The position numbers were made by a program, and so were the translations under genes. From positions 62,001 to 126,000 of the forward strand of contig JBFMFO010000004.1 in NCBI GenBank assembly GCA_040754095.1: DNA of 64,000 nucleotides. Direction: 5' to 3'. Below, one piece after another: positions 24,905 to 34,444 of the stretch. Origin of the DNA: QYQD01 sp040754095 (GTDB taxonomy: Bacteria; Desulfobacterota; QYQD01). Numbering within the stretch: position 1 is the first letter of the stretch; every line of letters starts with the position of its first letter. Under the pieces are notes generated by a model that saw only the letters and a program-made list of their open reading frames with translations, was not told where the DNA came from and did not search any database.

Positions 24905-25738
24905 TCAAACATGGAAAAAGCCCACACTATCCTTCGGATTCATCCCCCTCTCAGCCCACTCCCACTCATAGCCCACGCTGTGCGTCATAGCCAAAATACC
25001 GTCCACGGTCTGCTCTTTTCTTTCATGGGTATGCCCGTAGAGGACAACCCTGACCTTGGAAGAAGCCCTTATAATCTCTGCCGTTTTGGTGTTCCCGGTG
25101 AAGGCGTTAAGGAAATCCCACGAAGGATCATTCTTGTATGTAAGTAGCTCCCGAAAAGGCACGTGGTGGAGCACGACCACGATGTGATCAACGGCATCCT
25201 CTACTTTGACGATCTGTCTTTTCAGAGATTCGTTCATTATGCCGGCCACCTCGGCGTCTTCCATGGAACTCCAGTTGCAATAGACGGCATCCATCCAGCG
25301 CCTACCCCCGAATTTTTTCGTCTTATAGGCGTGTTCAGGAATTTCTCCGTTTAGACCTTCGTTTCGGAAGGAATAGTCGTACCAACCGCACGTCCCTACG
25401 AACCCCACATTCCCTGTTACATAGGGCTCAAACCCTAAGTAAATAAACCTATTTTCTTTTGCCAGCTTAGGCAGAGTGTAACGATATTTTTCTATGCTGT
25501 TTTCCTCTTCGTTCTCCACCCAGAGGTCGTGGTTACCAGCCACGACCAACTTCGGGCATGTTAGCCGGCCATATTTTTTCAAAGTCCCTTCGAAATGCCG
25601 CTGATCGGCAGAGACGTCTCCGCAGACAATAAAAATATCCGGAGATTCCCTGAGTAGAATCGGCACCTGAATCTCCGGAACCCTTTCGTTTTCCGGAGAA
25701 ACGTCGGTGTGGATATCGGAGGTAAAAGCGATCTTCAT
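24905..25738 (-). CDS. Calcineurin-like metallophosphoesterase
   Basis: 277 residues with all metal-ligand blocks of the family: MKIAFTSDIHTD (DxH, residues 8-10), DIFIVCGDVSAD (GD), VVAGNHDLW (GNHD), VVVLHHVPF (H), and LYGHTHERKE (GHxH). A two-metal phosphoesterase in the cytoplasm; the family hydrolyses phosphomono- or diesters, substrate not deducible. Preceded by a gene for a 30-residue basic peptide only 15 bases upstream on the same strand, likely co-transcribed. Confidence 0.9.
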   Translation of the reverse strand: MKIAFTSDIHTDVSPENERVPEIQVPILLRESPDIFIVCGDVSADQRHFEGTLKKYGRLTCPKLVVAGNHDLWVENEEENSIEKYRYTLPKLAKENRFIYLGFEPYVTGNVGFVGTCGWYDYSFRNEGLNGEIPEHAYKTKKFGGRRWMDAVYCNWSSMEDAEVAGIMNESLKRQIVKVEDAVDHIVVVLHHVPFRELLTYKNDPSWDFLNAFTGNTKTAEIIRASSKVRVVLYGHTHERKEQTVDGILAMTHSVGYEWEWAERGMNPKDSVGFFHV

Positions 25739-25753
25739 TCAAAAACAGGGCTG

Positions 25754-25846
25754 TTATTTCTTCTTGGCCTTGGCTGTCGCTTTTTGGGCGGTAGCCTTCT
25801 TGGCCGCGAGCTTGGGCTTAGATGTAGTTTTTGTTGTCTTTGCCAT
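25754..25846 (-). CDS. 30-residue Lys/Ala/Thr-rich basic protein
   Basis: Reads MAKTTKTTSKPKLAAKKATA, then ten residues of the same kind ending AKKK. Composed almost only of K, A, T, with repeated AKK/ATAK units like histone H1 or AlgP C-terminal tails. GGAAGAG lies five bases before ATG. Likely binds nucleic acid as an unstructured polycation (inference). Too short for standard ORF calling. Stop is 15 bases from the phosphoesterase start. Confidence 0.6.
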   Translation of the reverse strand: MAKTTKTTSKPKLAAKKATAQKATAKAKKK

Positions 25847-25946
25847 TTTACTCTTCCATCCTTGCATATAACTTGACGGGTGCTGCCTGAAAACAGGCAG
25901 ACTCATCTGCTATAGGCTTTTTTATGTTCTTCTCTTAACATCTTTA

Positions 25947-26145
25947 GTTAGTGTTCATCCGGAAACTACTGTTTCCGGATGAACACTTTCAGCGATCAGC
26001 ATGTTCGTTATCCGTTAACCGTTAAGCGTTGTCCGATATTTTTTTCGGTAAACGGTCAACACTGAACGGTGAACCGGCTGAAAGCTGATAGCTGAGCACT
26101 GATTGCTCCATCCAGAATCCTTGGGTTTTCGGATGGAACCTAGTT
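25947..26145. repeat. R1 copy 4 containing an R6 copy
   Basis: R1 ends: GTTAGTGTTCATCCGGAAAC at the left and TTCGGATGGAACCTAG at the right. In the middle (26001-26079) lies an R6 copy: GTTATCCGTTAACCGTT, TTTTTTTCGGTAAACGG, ACTGAACGGTGAACCGG. So one repeat family is nested within another. Confidence 0.7.
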
Positions 26146-26300
26146 AATTTGTATAGAAATTACAGCCGGATTTCAACATAAATATGCCGCGAGAATATCT
26201 TTCCGGCAAAGGAAGACAACCATAGTCCCCAATCCACCGCCTGTTTTCGTGCGAGTTAGCTCTTGACTGTAAAACACGATGGTTGCTGTGCAGTGTGATG

Positions 26301-26369
26301 TCAAATCCGAAATCCAAAGCACGAATCTCGAAACAATATCGAATCACCAAAACTAAAAATCCAAAACAG
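26301..26369. repeat. R4 dispersed repeat, copy 1
   Basis: AT-rich words TCCGAAATCCAAAGCACGAA, CTCGAAACAATATCGAAT and CCAAAACTAAAAATCC; similar to 33231-33299 upstream of ftsY. Lies 127 bp before glyQ. Remaining DNA of the 649-bp gap (25847-26495) shows no gene. Confidence 0.5.
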
Positions 26370-26495
26370 GCTCGGATCTCGCCGATTGCTCTCTGTCAAC
26401 ATTTTGACGGCGGATTTGAACAATTGGCTTTAATTGACTTTGTTTGTGGATGGTGGTAATAAAAAAGCGCTTTTCTGAGCGTAGGGAGCTAACTG

Positions 26496-27335
26496 ATGGA
26501 CTTTCAGACCTTGATTTTTTCGTTGCAGCAGTTCTGGTCAGACCAGGGCTGTGTGATCCAGCAGCCTATAGATATTGAGGTTGGGGCGGGGACATTTCAT
26601 CCCGCCACATTTCTCCGGGTCCTGGGGCCGGATCCCTGGAAGGTGGCCTATGTCGAGCCGTCCAGGCGTCCGGCGGACGGCCGCTATGGCGAGAATCCCA
26701 ACCGCCTCCAGCATTACTACCAGTTTCAGGTAGTCATCAAGCCCTCACCACTGGAGATCCAGGACATCTATCTGAAGAGTTTAGAGGCCCTGGGGCTGAA
26801 TCCTAATGAACACGATATCCGTTTTGTAGAGGATGACTGGGAATCGCCGACCCTGGGGGCCTGGGGCCTGGGCTGGGAGGTGTGGCTGGACGGCATGGAG
26901 GTTACCCAATTTACTTACTTCCAGCAGGTAGGGGGTATAGACCTCCAACCCGTTTCCGTAGAAATTACCTATGGGCTGGAGAGGCTGGCCATGTATCTCC
27001 AGGGTATAGACAACGTCTATGATATCGCCTGGAGAAACGGGGTCAAGTACGGCTATATCCACCGCCGCACCGAATATGAATTTTCCAGATATAATTTTGA
27101 GGAAGCCGATATCCGGATGCTCCTGAAACTGTTCGACACCTATGAGGCAGAGGCCCTTCGCTTGGTTGATAAGGATTTGGTCTTGCCTGCCTATGAATAT
27201 TGTTTGAAGTGTTCGCATACCTTCAACCTTCTTGAGGCCCGCAAGGCCATCAGCGTCACAGAGAGGACGCATTTCATTGCCCGTGTGAGGAATCTGGCCA
27301 GGGCCGTGGCTGAAAAATATGCCGGCCAGACATAA
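26496..27335 (+). CDS. glyQ: Glycyl-tRNA synthetase alpha subunit
   Basis: 279 residues, catalytic subunit of the bacterial alpha2beta2 GlyRS. MDFQTLIFSLQQFWSDQGC and VIQQPIDIEVGAGTFHPATF at the N-terminus, then YVEPSRRPADGRYGENPNRL (class II motif region) and EVWLDGMEVTQFTYFQQVGG. Extremely conserved, assignment certain. Start ATG has GTAGGGAG seven bases before it. Followed by glyS after 61 bases containing an R1-type hairpin. Confidence 0.97.
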   Translation: MDFQTLIFSLQQFWSDQGCVIQQPIDIEVGAGTFHPATFLRVLGPDPWKVAYVEPSRRPADGRYGENPNRLQHYYQFQVVIKPSPLEIQDIYLKSLEALGLNPNEHDIRFVEDDWESPTLGAWGLGWEVWLDGMEVTQFTYFQQVGGIDLQPVSVEITYGLERLAMYLQGIDNVYDIAWRNGVKYGYIHRRTEYEFSRYNFEEADIRMLLKLFDTYEAEALRLVDKDLVLPAYEYCLKCSHTFNLLEARKAISVTERTHFIARVRNLARAVAEKYAGQT

Positions 27336-27377
27336 CTAGTTTTCGTCCGGAAACCTTAGGGTTCCGGACGAACATTG
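27334..27377. repeat. Minimal R1 hairpin between glyQ and glyS
   Basis: TTCGTCCGGAAACC, loop TTAG, GGTTCCGGACGAA: only the outer inverted ends of R1 remain, forming a 13-bp stem within the glyQS operon. No T-tract, so not an obvious terminator; it might affect mRNA stability or the ratio of subunits. Confidence 0.6.
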
Positions 27378-27396
27378 ATTAAATTGGAGTCATAGT

Positions 27397-29466
27397 ATGG
27401 TTCATGAATTGCTCCTGGAAATCGGGACAGAAGAACTCCCGGCCGGATTTATTCCTGATGCTCTGGCCCAGATGAAGGATATAGCCGCCCGTCTATTAAG
27501 TGAAAAAAATATCTCCTTTGGGAGTGTAAACACTTTGGGAACTCCGCGGCGACTGACTCTGGTTGTATCCGACATGGCCGACCGTCAGCCCGACCAAATG
27601 AGGGAAATAACCGGCCCGCCCAGGCGGGTGGCCTTTGACGCTGACGGCAACCCTACCCCGGCCGCCATAGGTTTTGCCCGGTCTCAAGGGGTGGATGTCT
27701 CCGCCCTCACCACGATCCAGACCCCTAAGGGGGAATATCTGCTCATAAAGAAAGACGAAAAGGGTGAGGAGACGGCTGTTCTCCTGAAAGCCATTTTGCC
27801 GGAAATCTGCCGCACCATTTCATTTCCCAAGTCCATGCGCTGGGGTTCGGAGACGATAAGTTTTGCGCGGCCTATCCACTGGATACTGGCTGTCTATGGG
27901 GGAGCGGTTATCCCTTTTAATTTTGGTTCGATCAAAAGCGGCAGGTCTACCTATGGCCATCGCTTCACCGCGCCTGAACCTGTAGAGGTCACAGATTTTG
28001 CCGACTATAAAGACAAACTCTCCCGGTCCGGCGTAATCGTCGATCCTGAGGAACGCAAGTCGATGATTATAAACGGGATAACTCAGGCGGCGGCCGCAGC
28101 CGGGGGCCGGTTCTTGCCGGACGAAGACCTTTTAAATATCGTCGCTAACCTGGTGGAGTATCCGTCCGCGGTCTGCGGCTCCTTTGCCGCAGAATATCTC
28201 TCTCTCCCCAGGCCCGTGCTCATAGCCGCCATGCGGGAACACCAGAAATATTTTGCGGTGGTCAATGCCGAGGGAGAACTTCTCCCCTATTTTATTGCGG
28301 TCAATAACACCCCTGTCGCCAACCCGGCTATGATTACCAGGGGCCACGAAAGGGTCTTGAGGGCCAGGCTCCAGGACGCCGGCTTCTTCTTTGCCGAAGA
28401 CCGGAAAGAGTCCCTGGCCGCCCGGACCGAGAGATTAAAAGGGGTTATTTTCCACTCCAAGCTCGGCACCTCCTATGAAAAGGTCATGCGCATCAAGGAG
28501 CTGGCGATCTTTCTGGCTGAAAAGATCTGCCCGGACAGGTTGGCTGAGGTGGAAAGGGCGGCCTACCTCTGCAAGGCCGACCTGCTCACGGCCATGGTGG
28601 GCGAATTCCCCACCCTGCAGGGGATAATGGGCCGTGAATACGCCCTCCTCTCCGGCGAGAAAAAGGAGGTAGCTGAGGCCATCCTCGAACATTACCGGCC
28701 CGCCTTTGCCGGTGATGCCCTTCCGGCCGGTCAGATAGGCTGCATCCTCAGTATCGCAGACAAAATGGACACTATAGCCGGCTGTTTCGGCATCGGGCTG
28801 ACGCCCTCGGGCACGGCCGATCCCTATGCCCTGCGCCGGCAGGCCCTGGCCATATTGCACATTATCCTGGGCCGTTCGTTCGATGTCTCTCTGAAAGAAT
28901 TGATAGCCCGCAGCACGACCCTCCTGGCCGGGAAGATCACCGGGGATATAGATAAAACCGGGGAAGATGTCCTCTCCTTCTTCCGGACGCGTTATCAGCA
29001 TCTTCTAAGCGGCCAGGCGGATGCAGACGTCATAGAGGCGGTCACATCTCTCCACTTTGACCGTCTCCGGGAGACCCATGGCAGGATAGAGGCCCTGCAG
29101 CAATTCAAATCGCGGCCTGAATTTCAGGACCTTTCGACCTCCTGCAAGCGGGCGGTTAATATCTCACGTGATAATAAAGAGACAGACATCGATCCCGGCC
29201 TTTTTGTCCATCCGGCGGAAAGCCGCCTCTATACCGGCTATGGTCAGATAAATGAGAAGGTCCGGGAACAGATGGAAAGGCGTGACTACCTGCGTGCATT
29301 ACAGGAGACCGCCGGGCTGAAAAAGTCCATAGATGAGTTCTTTGATGCCGTCATGGTCATGGATAAGGACGAACGGCTGCGCCGAAACAGGCTGAACCTC
29401 CTCACTCTCATCACAAATTTGTTCAAGAACATCGCTGACTTTGGTAAATTGCAATCCGCATCGTGA
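27397..29466 (+). CDS. glyS: Glycyl-tRNA synthetase beta subunit
   Basis: 689 residues, tRNA-binding subunit. LLLEIGTEELPAGFIPDAL at the N-terminus, FPKSMRWGSETISFARPIHW near 145-164, EYPSAVCGSF, MREHQKYFAVV, an HD-like region and the C-terminal anticodon-binding domain (DEFFDAVMVMDKDERLRRNR). Length and order match the family. Together with glyQ it charges tRNA-Gly. Confidence 0.97.
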   Translation: MVHELLLEIGTEELPAGFIPDALAQMKDIAARLLSEKNISFGSVNTLGTPRRLTLVVSDMADRQPDQMREITGPPRRVAFDADGNPTPAAIGFARSQGVDVSALTTIQTPKGEYLLIKKDEKGEETAVLLKAILPEICRTISFPKSMRWGSETISFARPIHWILAVYGGAVIPFNFGSIKSGRSTYGHRFTAPEPVEVTDFADYKDKLSRSGVIVDPEERKSMIINGITQAAAAAGGRFLPDEDLLNIVANLVEYPSAVCGSFAAEYLSLPRPVLIAAMREHQKYFAVVNAEGELLPYFIAVNNTPVANPAMITRGHERVLRARLQDAGFFFAEDRKESLAARTERLKGVIFHSKLGTSYEKVMRIKELAIFLAEKICPDRLAEVERAAYLCKADLLTAMVGEFPTLQGIMGREYALLSGEKKEVAEAILEHYRPAFAGDALPAGQIGCILSIADKMDTIAGCFGIGLTPSGTADPYALRRQALAILHIILGRSFDVSLKELIARSTTLLAGKITGDIDKTGEDVLSFFRTRYQHLLSGQADADVIEAVTSLHFDRLRETHGRIEALQQFKSRPEFQDLSTSCKRAVNISRDNKETDIDPGLFVHPAESRLYTGYGQINEKVREQMERRDYLRALQETAGLKKSIDEFFDAVMVMDKDERLRRNRLNLLTLITNLFKNIADFGKLQSAS

Positions 29467-29635
29467 CCTTATAAGTAGTCCCCAATATATAGTATATAGC
29501 CATTGAGGCTATACCCCCTATTGTACTTTATCCTTTACAGATTGCCATATCTTTGCTAATATATAAAATTAAGTTAATGTGTCATATATCCGGCCTGGGT
29601 ACAGGCAATCAACAGCCGAAGGCGGGTGCTTATCG

Positions 29636-32600
29636 ATGAAAATAAATCGTGTGGAGATGTTTGGATTTAAATCCTTTGTCAACAAGACGAGTGTCTCCTT
29701 TAGCGAAGGCATTGCCGCTATTATTGGCCCGAATGGTTGCGGCAAGAGCAATATCGTCGATGCCATACGCTGGGTTTTAGGCGAACAGAGCCCAAGGCAG
29801 CTTCGTGGAAATGCCATGGAGGACGTCATCTTTGCGGGCAGCGAAAGCCGGGCCCCTTTAGGGGTGGCGGAAGTAACCATAACCCTGGCCAACGGCCACG
29901 GCACCGCCCCCCCGCCCTTTGAAAATATGAGCGAGATCGCCGTAACCCGCCGCCTTTATCGTTCTGGAGAGAGCGAATACCTGATAAATAAGGCCCCTTG
30001 CCGGTTGAAAGACATCGTCTATCTCTTTATGGACACCGGCGTGGGGACAAGGGCCTATTCCATTATCGATCAGGGGCAGATAGGGAGCTTTGTAGAGGCC
30101 AAGCCGGGAGAAAGAAGGATATTGGTAGAAGAGGTGGCAGGAATCAGTAAGTTTAAATTCAAGAAAGACGAGGCCCTTCGAAAGATAGAGCACACCAGGC
30201 AAAACCTCCTGCGCCTTGAAGATATCCTGGGCGAGGTAAAAAGGCAGATGAACAGCCTGCACAGGCAGGCCAAAAAGGCAGATCGATACCTGGAGCTTAA
30301 ACAGAAGTTAAAGGGGCTGGAGCTGTTCATGGCCTCTGCCGACTATGCAAAGTGGCAGGATATCCTCACCCGGAAGGAAGAGGTTATAACCCTCGAGAGT
30401 GAGAAGGAAAACGCCCTGGCCGCCCGGATAGCGCAGTTGGAATTACAGACGGAGGAACTGGAGCTGGCGAGCCTGGAGCAGGAAAAACTCATCGAAGAGC
30501 AGAGGAGCAAGGCGCATCATTTAGAAAAACTCATTCAGGACAAAAAAAATCGTATTGAATACCTTAATCATAGCCTGGAGGAGATAAAGCGCCATCTGGC
30601 CGAGACAGCCCAGGGCCTGGAACGTGAAGAGCAGCACAAAAAGGAGATCGCTGCGCAGAAAGAGAGGTGCATAAAGGAGGCCGAGTCGCTAAACAGCACG
30701 GTGACGGAAAGGCATGCGGAGCTTGCCGGGGCGGAAAAGCGCTTGCAAGAACTGCGTACAGACCAAAGGGCCATACTGGATGAGCTTGAAGATCACAAGA
30801 TGGAGATGGTCAGCCTTCTTTCCCGTGAAACCCACCACCGAAACCGGATACGAACCATAGAGCAGACCATGGCCGCTCTGAATCAAAAGCGCCGGAGAAA
30901 TCAGGAGGATCGCAAGGAGGTCGCGGCCGCCCGTGAGAAAACCCTCCAGGAACGCATGGCCAGGGACAATGAACTGGCAGCATTAGAAGGGGAGATTGAT
31001 GCCATACCCCCGTTTATTTCCAATCTTAAGGTCCGGGAAGAGACTCTGGGAGAAAGGCTTCAGACCCTGCAAAAAAAACTGCGGGAGATTACGCAGGCCT
31101 ATACCCAAAAAACGGCCAAACTGGATCTCCTGAAAAACCTGCAAACCAACCTGGAGGGTATCCCGGCGGGGACCAGGGCCTTGCTCCAGAATAATCAAGG
31201 CGGCCACGGGATACAGGGGCTTCTGGCCGACTTCCTGGAGACTGAACCCGGGCTTGCCATGGCCATAGAATCTGTCCTGGGCAGCAAACTGCAGTCGCTT
31301 GTGGTAGAAGATGTGGATCAGGCTATTAAGGCCATAACCTGTCTCAAGAACGGAGAGGGCGGACGGAGCGGGTTTCTCAGCCTTTCCGGGGAAGAGGCTG
31401 CTGCGCCGGCGGAACCGGGTCATTTGCTCGTTCACCGGGTCAAGGTCCTTCCTCCTTACCATAACCTGGTCAGGCAGTTACTGAGGGATGTTTATTGGTT
31501 TGAAACCATTCATGAGGCCCGGACGTTCTGGGAAGGCCAGGGCGGTCAATGTACGGTAGTCACGCGCGATGGAGACATGATAGATCAGTCCGGCTTTATC
31601 GAAGGCGGCAGCCGCCAGGGGGCGCCCGCCGGGTTCTTCTCACGCAAAGAAGAGATACGGCAGTTGACCGGGGAAGTGGATGAGCTGCGAAGCGCCATAG
31701 AGGAGACGAAAAAAGACCTTAAAGAGACGGAAACCAACCTTGCTGATATACAGACCGAACGAAGACAGAAAGAAGGGGAACTGGCGCAAAAGCAATTCGA
31801 GCATCGCCTCAAAAAACAGAAATTGGAACAACTGGCGCAGACGGAGGAGATACATAAAAAGAGGCTGGCCCTTTTAGAACAGGAAGAGGCTGAATTTGAC
31901 CGGGAAGGGGCCGCGCTTACGCAGGAACTTGCAGAGGTCGGGGAAGAGCTTGAGAAAATGCAGTTTGCAAAGTCCTCGCTCCAGGCGGAGATAGACCTTC
32001 GGGAAAATGATGCGGCGGCCATGGAGAGCGAGATGGAAGGCAGTCATGCCCGTGTTACAGAGGCCAAGATGGAATTGACCGCCCTAAAGGAAAAGATCCG
32101 CCATCTGGAATCCGAAGAAGGCCGCCTCGGTCAGGAATATGAAAGGCTGGGTGCGCTGGGTCAAAGATTGCAGGCCAAGATGGAAGAGTTCGTCGGTCAG
32201 CAGGACAAAATAACCGGGGAGATCGCCGGCGCCGAAGACAGTCTGACCGTCGATACGCAAAAACAACAGGAAGCGGGTGAATTGTTACAGGATTACCTCC
32301 GGCAACATCAGCAAAAAAAAGAGTCCCTCATGCAGGTTCAGGCCGCATTAAAGGCCGGGCAAAAGGACTTAAAGGAGGTTCAGACCGGCCTGAATTCTCT
32401 CTCGGTGGAGAAGACAGAGGCACAGTTAAATATACGGCATCTTGAAGACAAGATACAGGAAACCTATCATATCTCTTTGCGGGAAGAATATTCTGCCCAT
32501 GCAGATGCGGCGTTTTCTGCAGACGAAGCCCCGGCCGAGGCGCAAAAAATCAGGGAAGATATCGCCGGGATCGGAGAGGTAAACCTGACCGCCATCCAGG

Positions 32601-33163
32601 AGTATAAGGAGTTGGAGGAACGGCACGCCTTCCTCTCCAACCAACACCAGGACCTTGTCTCCTCTATCCAGTCCCTGGAACAGGCCATCCAGAAGATAAA
32701 CCGGACCTCAAAAGAACGCGTCTATGAGGCCATCAAGGCCATAAATGAAAAGCTCTCCCTTACATTTCCCACGCTCTTAGGAGGCGGCCAGGCTGAGCTT
32801 AAATTGACCGACCCGGATGACCCGTTAGGCGCCGGTATTGAACTATATGTCCAGCTCCCGGGCAAAAAACTGACCAATCTCAACCTGCTCTCCGGCGGCG
32901 AAAAGGCCCTGGCCACCCTCGCCTTGCTCTTTGCGGTCTATATGGTCAAGCCCAGCCCGTTCTGTCTCCTTGATGAGGTGGACGCCCCTCTGGATGAGGC
33001 CAATACAGAACGTTTCAACAGTATGCTCAAGGAGATCGGGAGAGAGGCCCAGATCATACTTATCACCCACAACCAGAAGGTTATGGAGGCAGCCGACGTC
33101 CTCTACGGTGTGACCATGGAGGAGAAAGGCATATCAAAGCTGCTTTCGGTACGGTTAAATTAA
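29636..33163 (+). CDS. smc: Chromosome segregation ATPase SMC
   Basis: 1175 residues from MKINRVEMFGFKSF; the upstream ATG at 29579 adds 19 residues not found in SMC. Head: Walker A GPNGCGKSN at 30-38 with VDAIRWVLGEQSPRQLRG. Two long coiled-coil arms (residues ~165-500 and ~660-1000) with heptads of L/E/K. Hinge near 510-640, LLADFLETEPGLAMAIESVLG. C-terminal head: LLSGGEKALATLALLFA signature and CLLDEVDAPLDEAN Walker B/D-loop. Organises and segregates the chromosome with ScpAB, neither of which is in the window. Confidence 0.97.
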   Translation: MKINRVEMFGFKSFVNKTSVSFSEGIAAIIGPNGCGKSNIVDAIRWVLGEQSPRQLRGNAMEDVIFAGSESRAPLGVAEVTITLANGHGTAPPPFENMSEIAVTRRLYRSGESEYLINKAPCRLKDIVYLFMDTGVGTRAYSIIDQGQIGSFVEAKPGERRILVEEVAGISKFKFKKDEALRKIEHTRQNLLRLEDILGEVKRQMNSLHRQAKKADRYLELKQKLKGLELFMASADYAKWQDILTRKEEVITLESEKENALAARIAQLELQTEELELASLEQEKLIEEQRSKAHHLEKLIQDKKNRIEYLNHSLEEIKRHLAETAQGLEREEQHKKEIAAQKERCIKEAESLNSTVTERHAELAGAEKRLQELRTDQRAILDELEDHKMEMVSLLSRETHHRNRIRTIEQTMAALNQKRRRNQEDRKEVAAAREKTLQERMARDNELAALEGEIDAIPPFISNLKVREETLGERLQTLQKKLREITQAYTQKTAKLDLLKNLQTNLEGIPAGTRALLQNNQGGHGIQGLLADFLETEPGLAMAIESVLGSKLQSLVVEDVDQAIKAITCLKNGEGGRSGFLSLSGEEAAAPAEPGHLLVHRVKVLPPYHNLVRQLLRDVYWFETIHEARTFWEGQGGQCTVVTRDGDMIDQSGFIEGGSRQGAPAGFFSRKEEIRQLTGEVDELRSAIEETKKDLKETETNLADIQTERRQKEGELAQKQFEHRLKKQKLEQLAQTEEIHKKRLALLEQEEAEFDREGAALTQELAEVGEELEKMQFAKSSLQAEIDLRENDAAAMESEMEGSHARVTEAKMELTALKEKIRHLESEEGRLGQEYERLGALGQRLQAKMEEFVGQQDKITGEIAGAEDSLTVDTQKQQEAGELLQDYLRQHQQKKESLMQVQAALKAGQKDLKEVQTGLNSLSVEKTEAQLNIRHLEDKIQETYHISLREEYSAHADAAFSADEAPAEAQKIREDIAGIGEVNLTAIQEYKELEERHAFLSNQHQDLVSSIQSLEQAIQKINRTSKERVYEAIKAINEKLSLTFPTLLGGGQAELKLTDPDDPLGAGIELYVQLPGKKLTNLNLLSGGEKALATLALLFAVYMVKPSPFCLLDEVDAPLDEANTERFNSMLKEIGREAQIILITHNQKVMEAADVLYGVTMEEKGISKLLSVRLN

Positions 33164-33230
33164 GGTAACAGTTTAAGCTTTTGAAACGCATCGGCCCGGA
33201 ATACCATCAGTTTTCGATGGAGCGTGTCTT

Positions 33231-33391
33231 CTAAATTCGAAATTCGAAGTACGAAACTCGAAACAATCTCGAATGACCGAATTCCAAATGACCAAAACAA
33301 AGACACCTCACGTTACGGTTTTGAGCATTGGAGACTTTATGAATTTGAATTTGTCTCGAATTTCGATATTCGGATTTCGGATTTGGAGCAG
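33231..33391. repeat. R4 dispersed repeat, copy 2, with inverted arm
   Basis: Left arm AAATTCGAAATTCGAAGTAC, GAAACTCGAAACAATCTCGA; right arm GAATTTGTCTCGAATTTCGA and TATTCGGATTTCGG, roughly its complement, so the unit folds into a long imperfect hairpin. Occupies the 312-bp gap between smc and ftsY. Confidence 0.55.
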
Positions 33392-33475
33392 GTCCCGGGA
33401 ACAATGTCAGGTTTTTGGGTAAGTGACTGTTTCGAAGTGCCAAAGTGTTACAAACTAGGAAAGGTCTAATCCACC

Positions 33476-34444
33476 ATGTTCAAATGGTTTCAAAAGAAGA
33501 AAGAAAGACCGGAAGAAAAGCCGGAGGAAGAACGCGGCCTTTTTCAGCGCCTTAAGGACCAGATAGCCAGGACCAGGGAATCCTTTGTCAAACAGGTGGA
33601 CAGACTCTTCCTGGGTAAAAAGGAGATTGACGCCGATCTCCTGGACAGGCTGGAAGAGATATTGATCACCGCAGACCTTGGTGTATCCACCGCTACCGAA
33701 CTCATAGGGCGCATCCGGGAGAAGGTAAAGCGCAAGGAACTCTCCGATGCCTTTGCCCTTAAGAATTATCTCCGGGAAGAGATACTCGCCTTGCTGCGTT
33801 CTCCGCAAAAAGAAGGGGAAGAGATCACGGCAAGGCCGTTTGTCATCCTCGTTATAGGGGTAAACGGCACAGGAAAGACCACCACCATCGGGAAGCTGGC
33901 CCACAGATTCAAAGGCCTGGGGCAGAACGTCATGCTTGTGGCGGCGGACACCTTTCGCGCTGCGGCCATTGAACAACTGGAGATATGGAGCAAGCGGGCC
34001 GGTACCGATTTTATTAAACAGAAAAGCGGTTCCGATCCTTCTGCGGTGGTTTATGACGCCCTGGAGGCCGCGCAATCCCGGAAAACAGACGTAATGATTA
34101 TAGACACGGCGGGGCGGCTGCACACCAAAGTAAATCTCATGGAGGAACTGAAAAAGGTACAAAGGGTTATTCAGAAAAAAATGCCCGGAGCGCCTCATGA
34201 AATCCTTTTGGTGCTGGATGCCACTACCGGTCAGAATGCCATCTCCCAGGCCAAGCTATTTGACAGCGCCCTGGGTGTTACCGGCATGGTCTTGACAAAA
34301 CTGGATGGCACCGCCAAAGGAGGGGTTGTGGTGGGCATCAGCAATGAACTCAATATCCCGATCCGTTTTATCGGCATCGGGGAGAAAATGGAAGACCTGA
34401 GAGAATTCGACCCGGACACCTTTGTCCGCGCCTTATTCGACTAA
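33476..34444 (+). CDS. ftsY: Signal recognition particle receptor FtsY
   Basis: 322 residues: a short charged N-terminal A-region (MFKWFQKKKERPEEKPEEER) followed by the NG domain. GVNGTGKTTTIGKLA (G1, P-loop), DTFRAAAIEQLEIW (G2 insertion box), DTAGRLHTKVNLMEEL (G3), TKLDGTAKGG (G4) and IGIGEKMEDLREFD at the end. SRP-GTPase that docks ribosome-SRP complexes at the membrane, functionally linked to SecDF at 56 kb. Its last 12 bases overlap the convergent macrodomain gene. Confidence 0.97.
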   Translation: MFKWFQKKKERPEEKPEEERGLFQRLKDQIARTRESFVKQVDRLFLGKKEIDADLLDRLEEILITADLGVSTATELIGRIREKVKRKELSDAFALKNYLREEILALLRSPQKEGEEITARPFVILVIGVNGTGKTTTIGKLAHRFKGLGQNVMLVAADTFRAAAIEQLEIWSKRAGTDFIKQKSGSDPSAVVYDALEAAQSRKTDVMIIDTAGRLHTKVNLMEELKKVQRVIQKKMPGAPHEILLVLDATTGQNAISQAKLFDSALGVTGMVLTKLDGTAKGGVVVGISNELNIPIRFIGIGEKMEDLREFDPDTFVRALFD

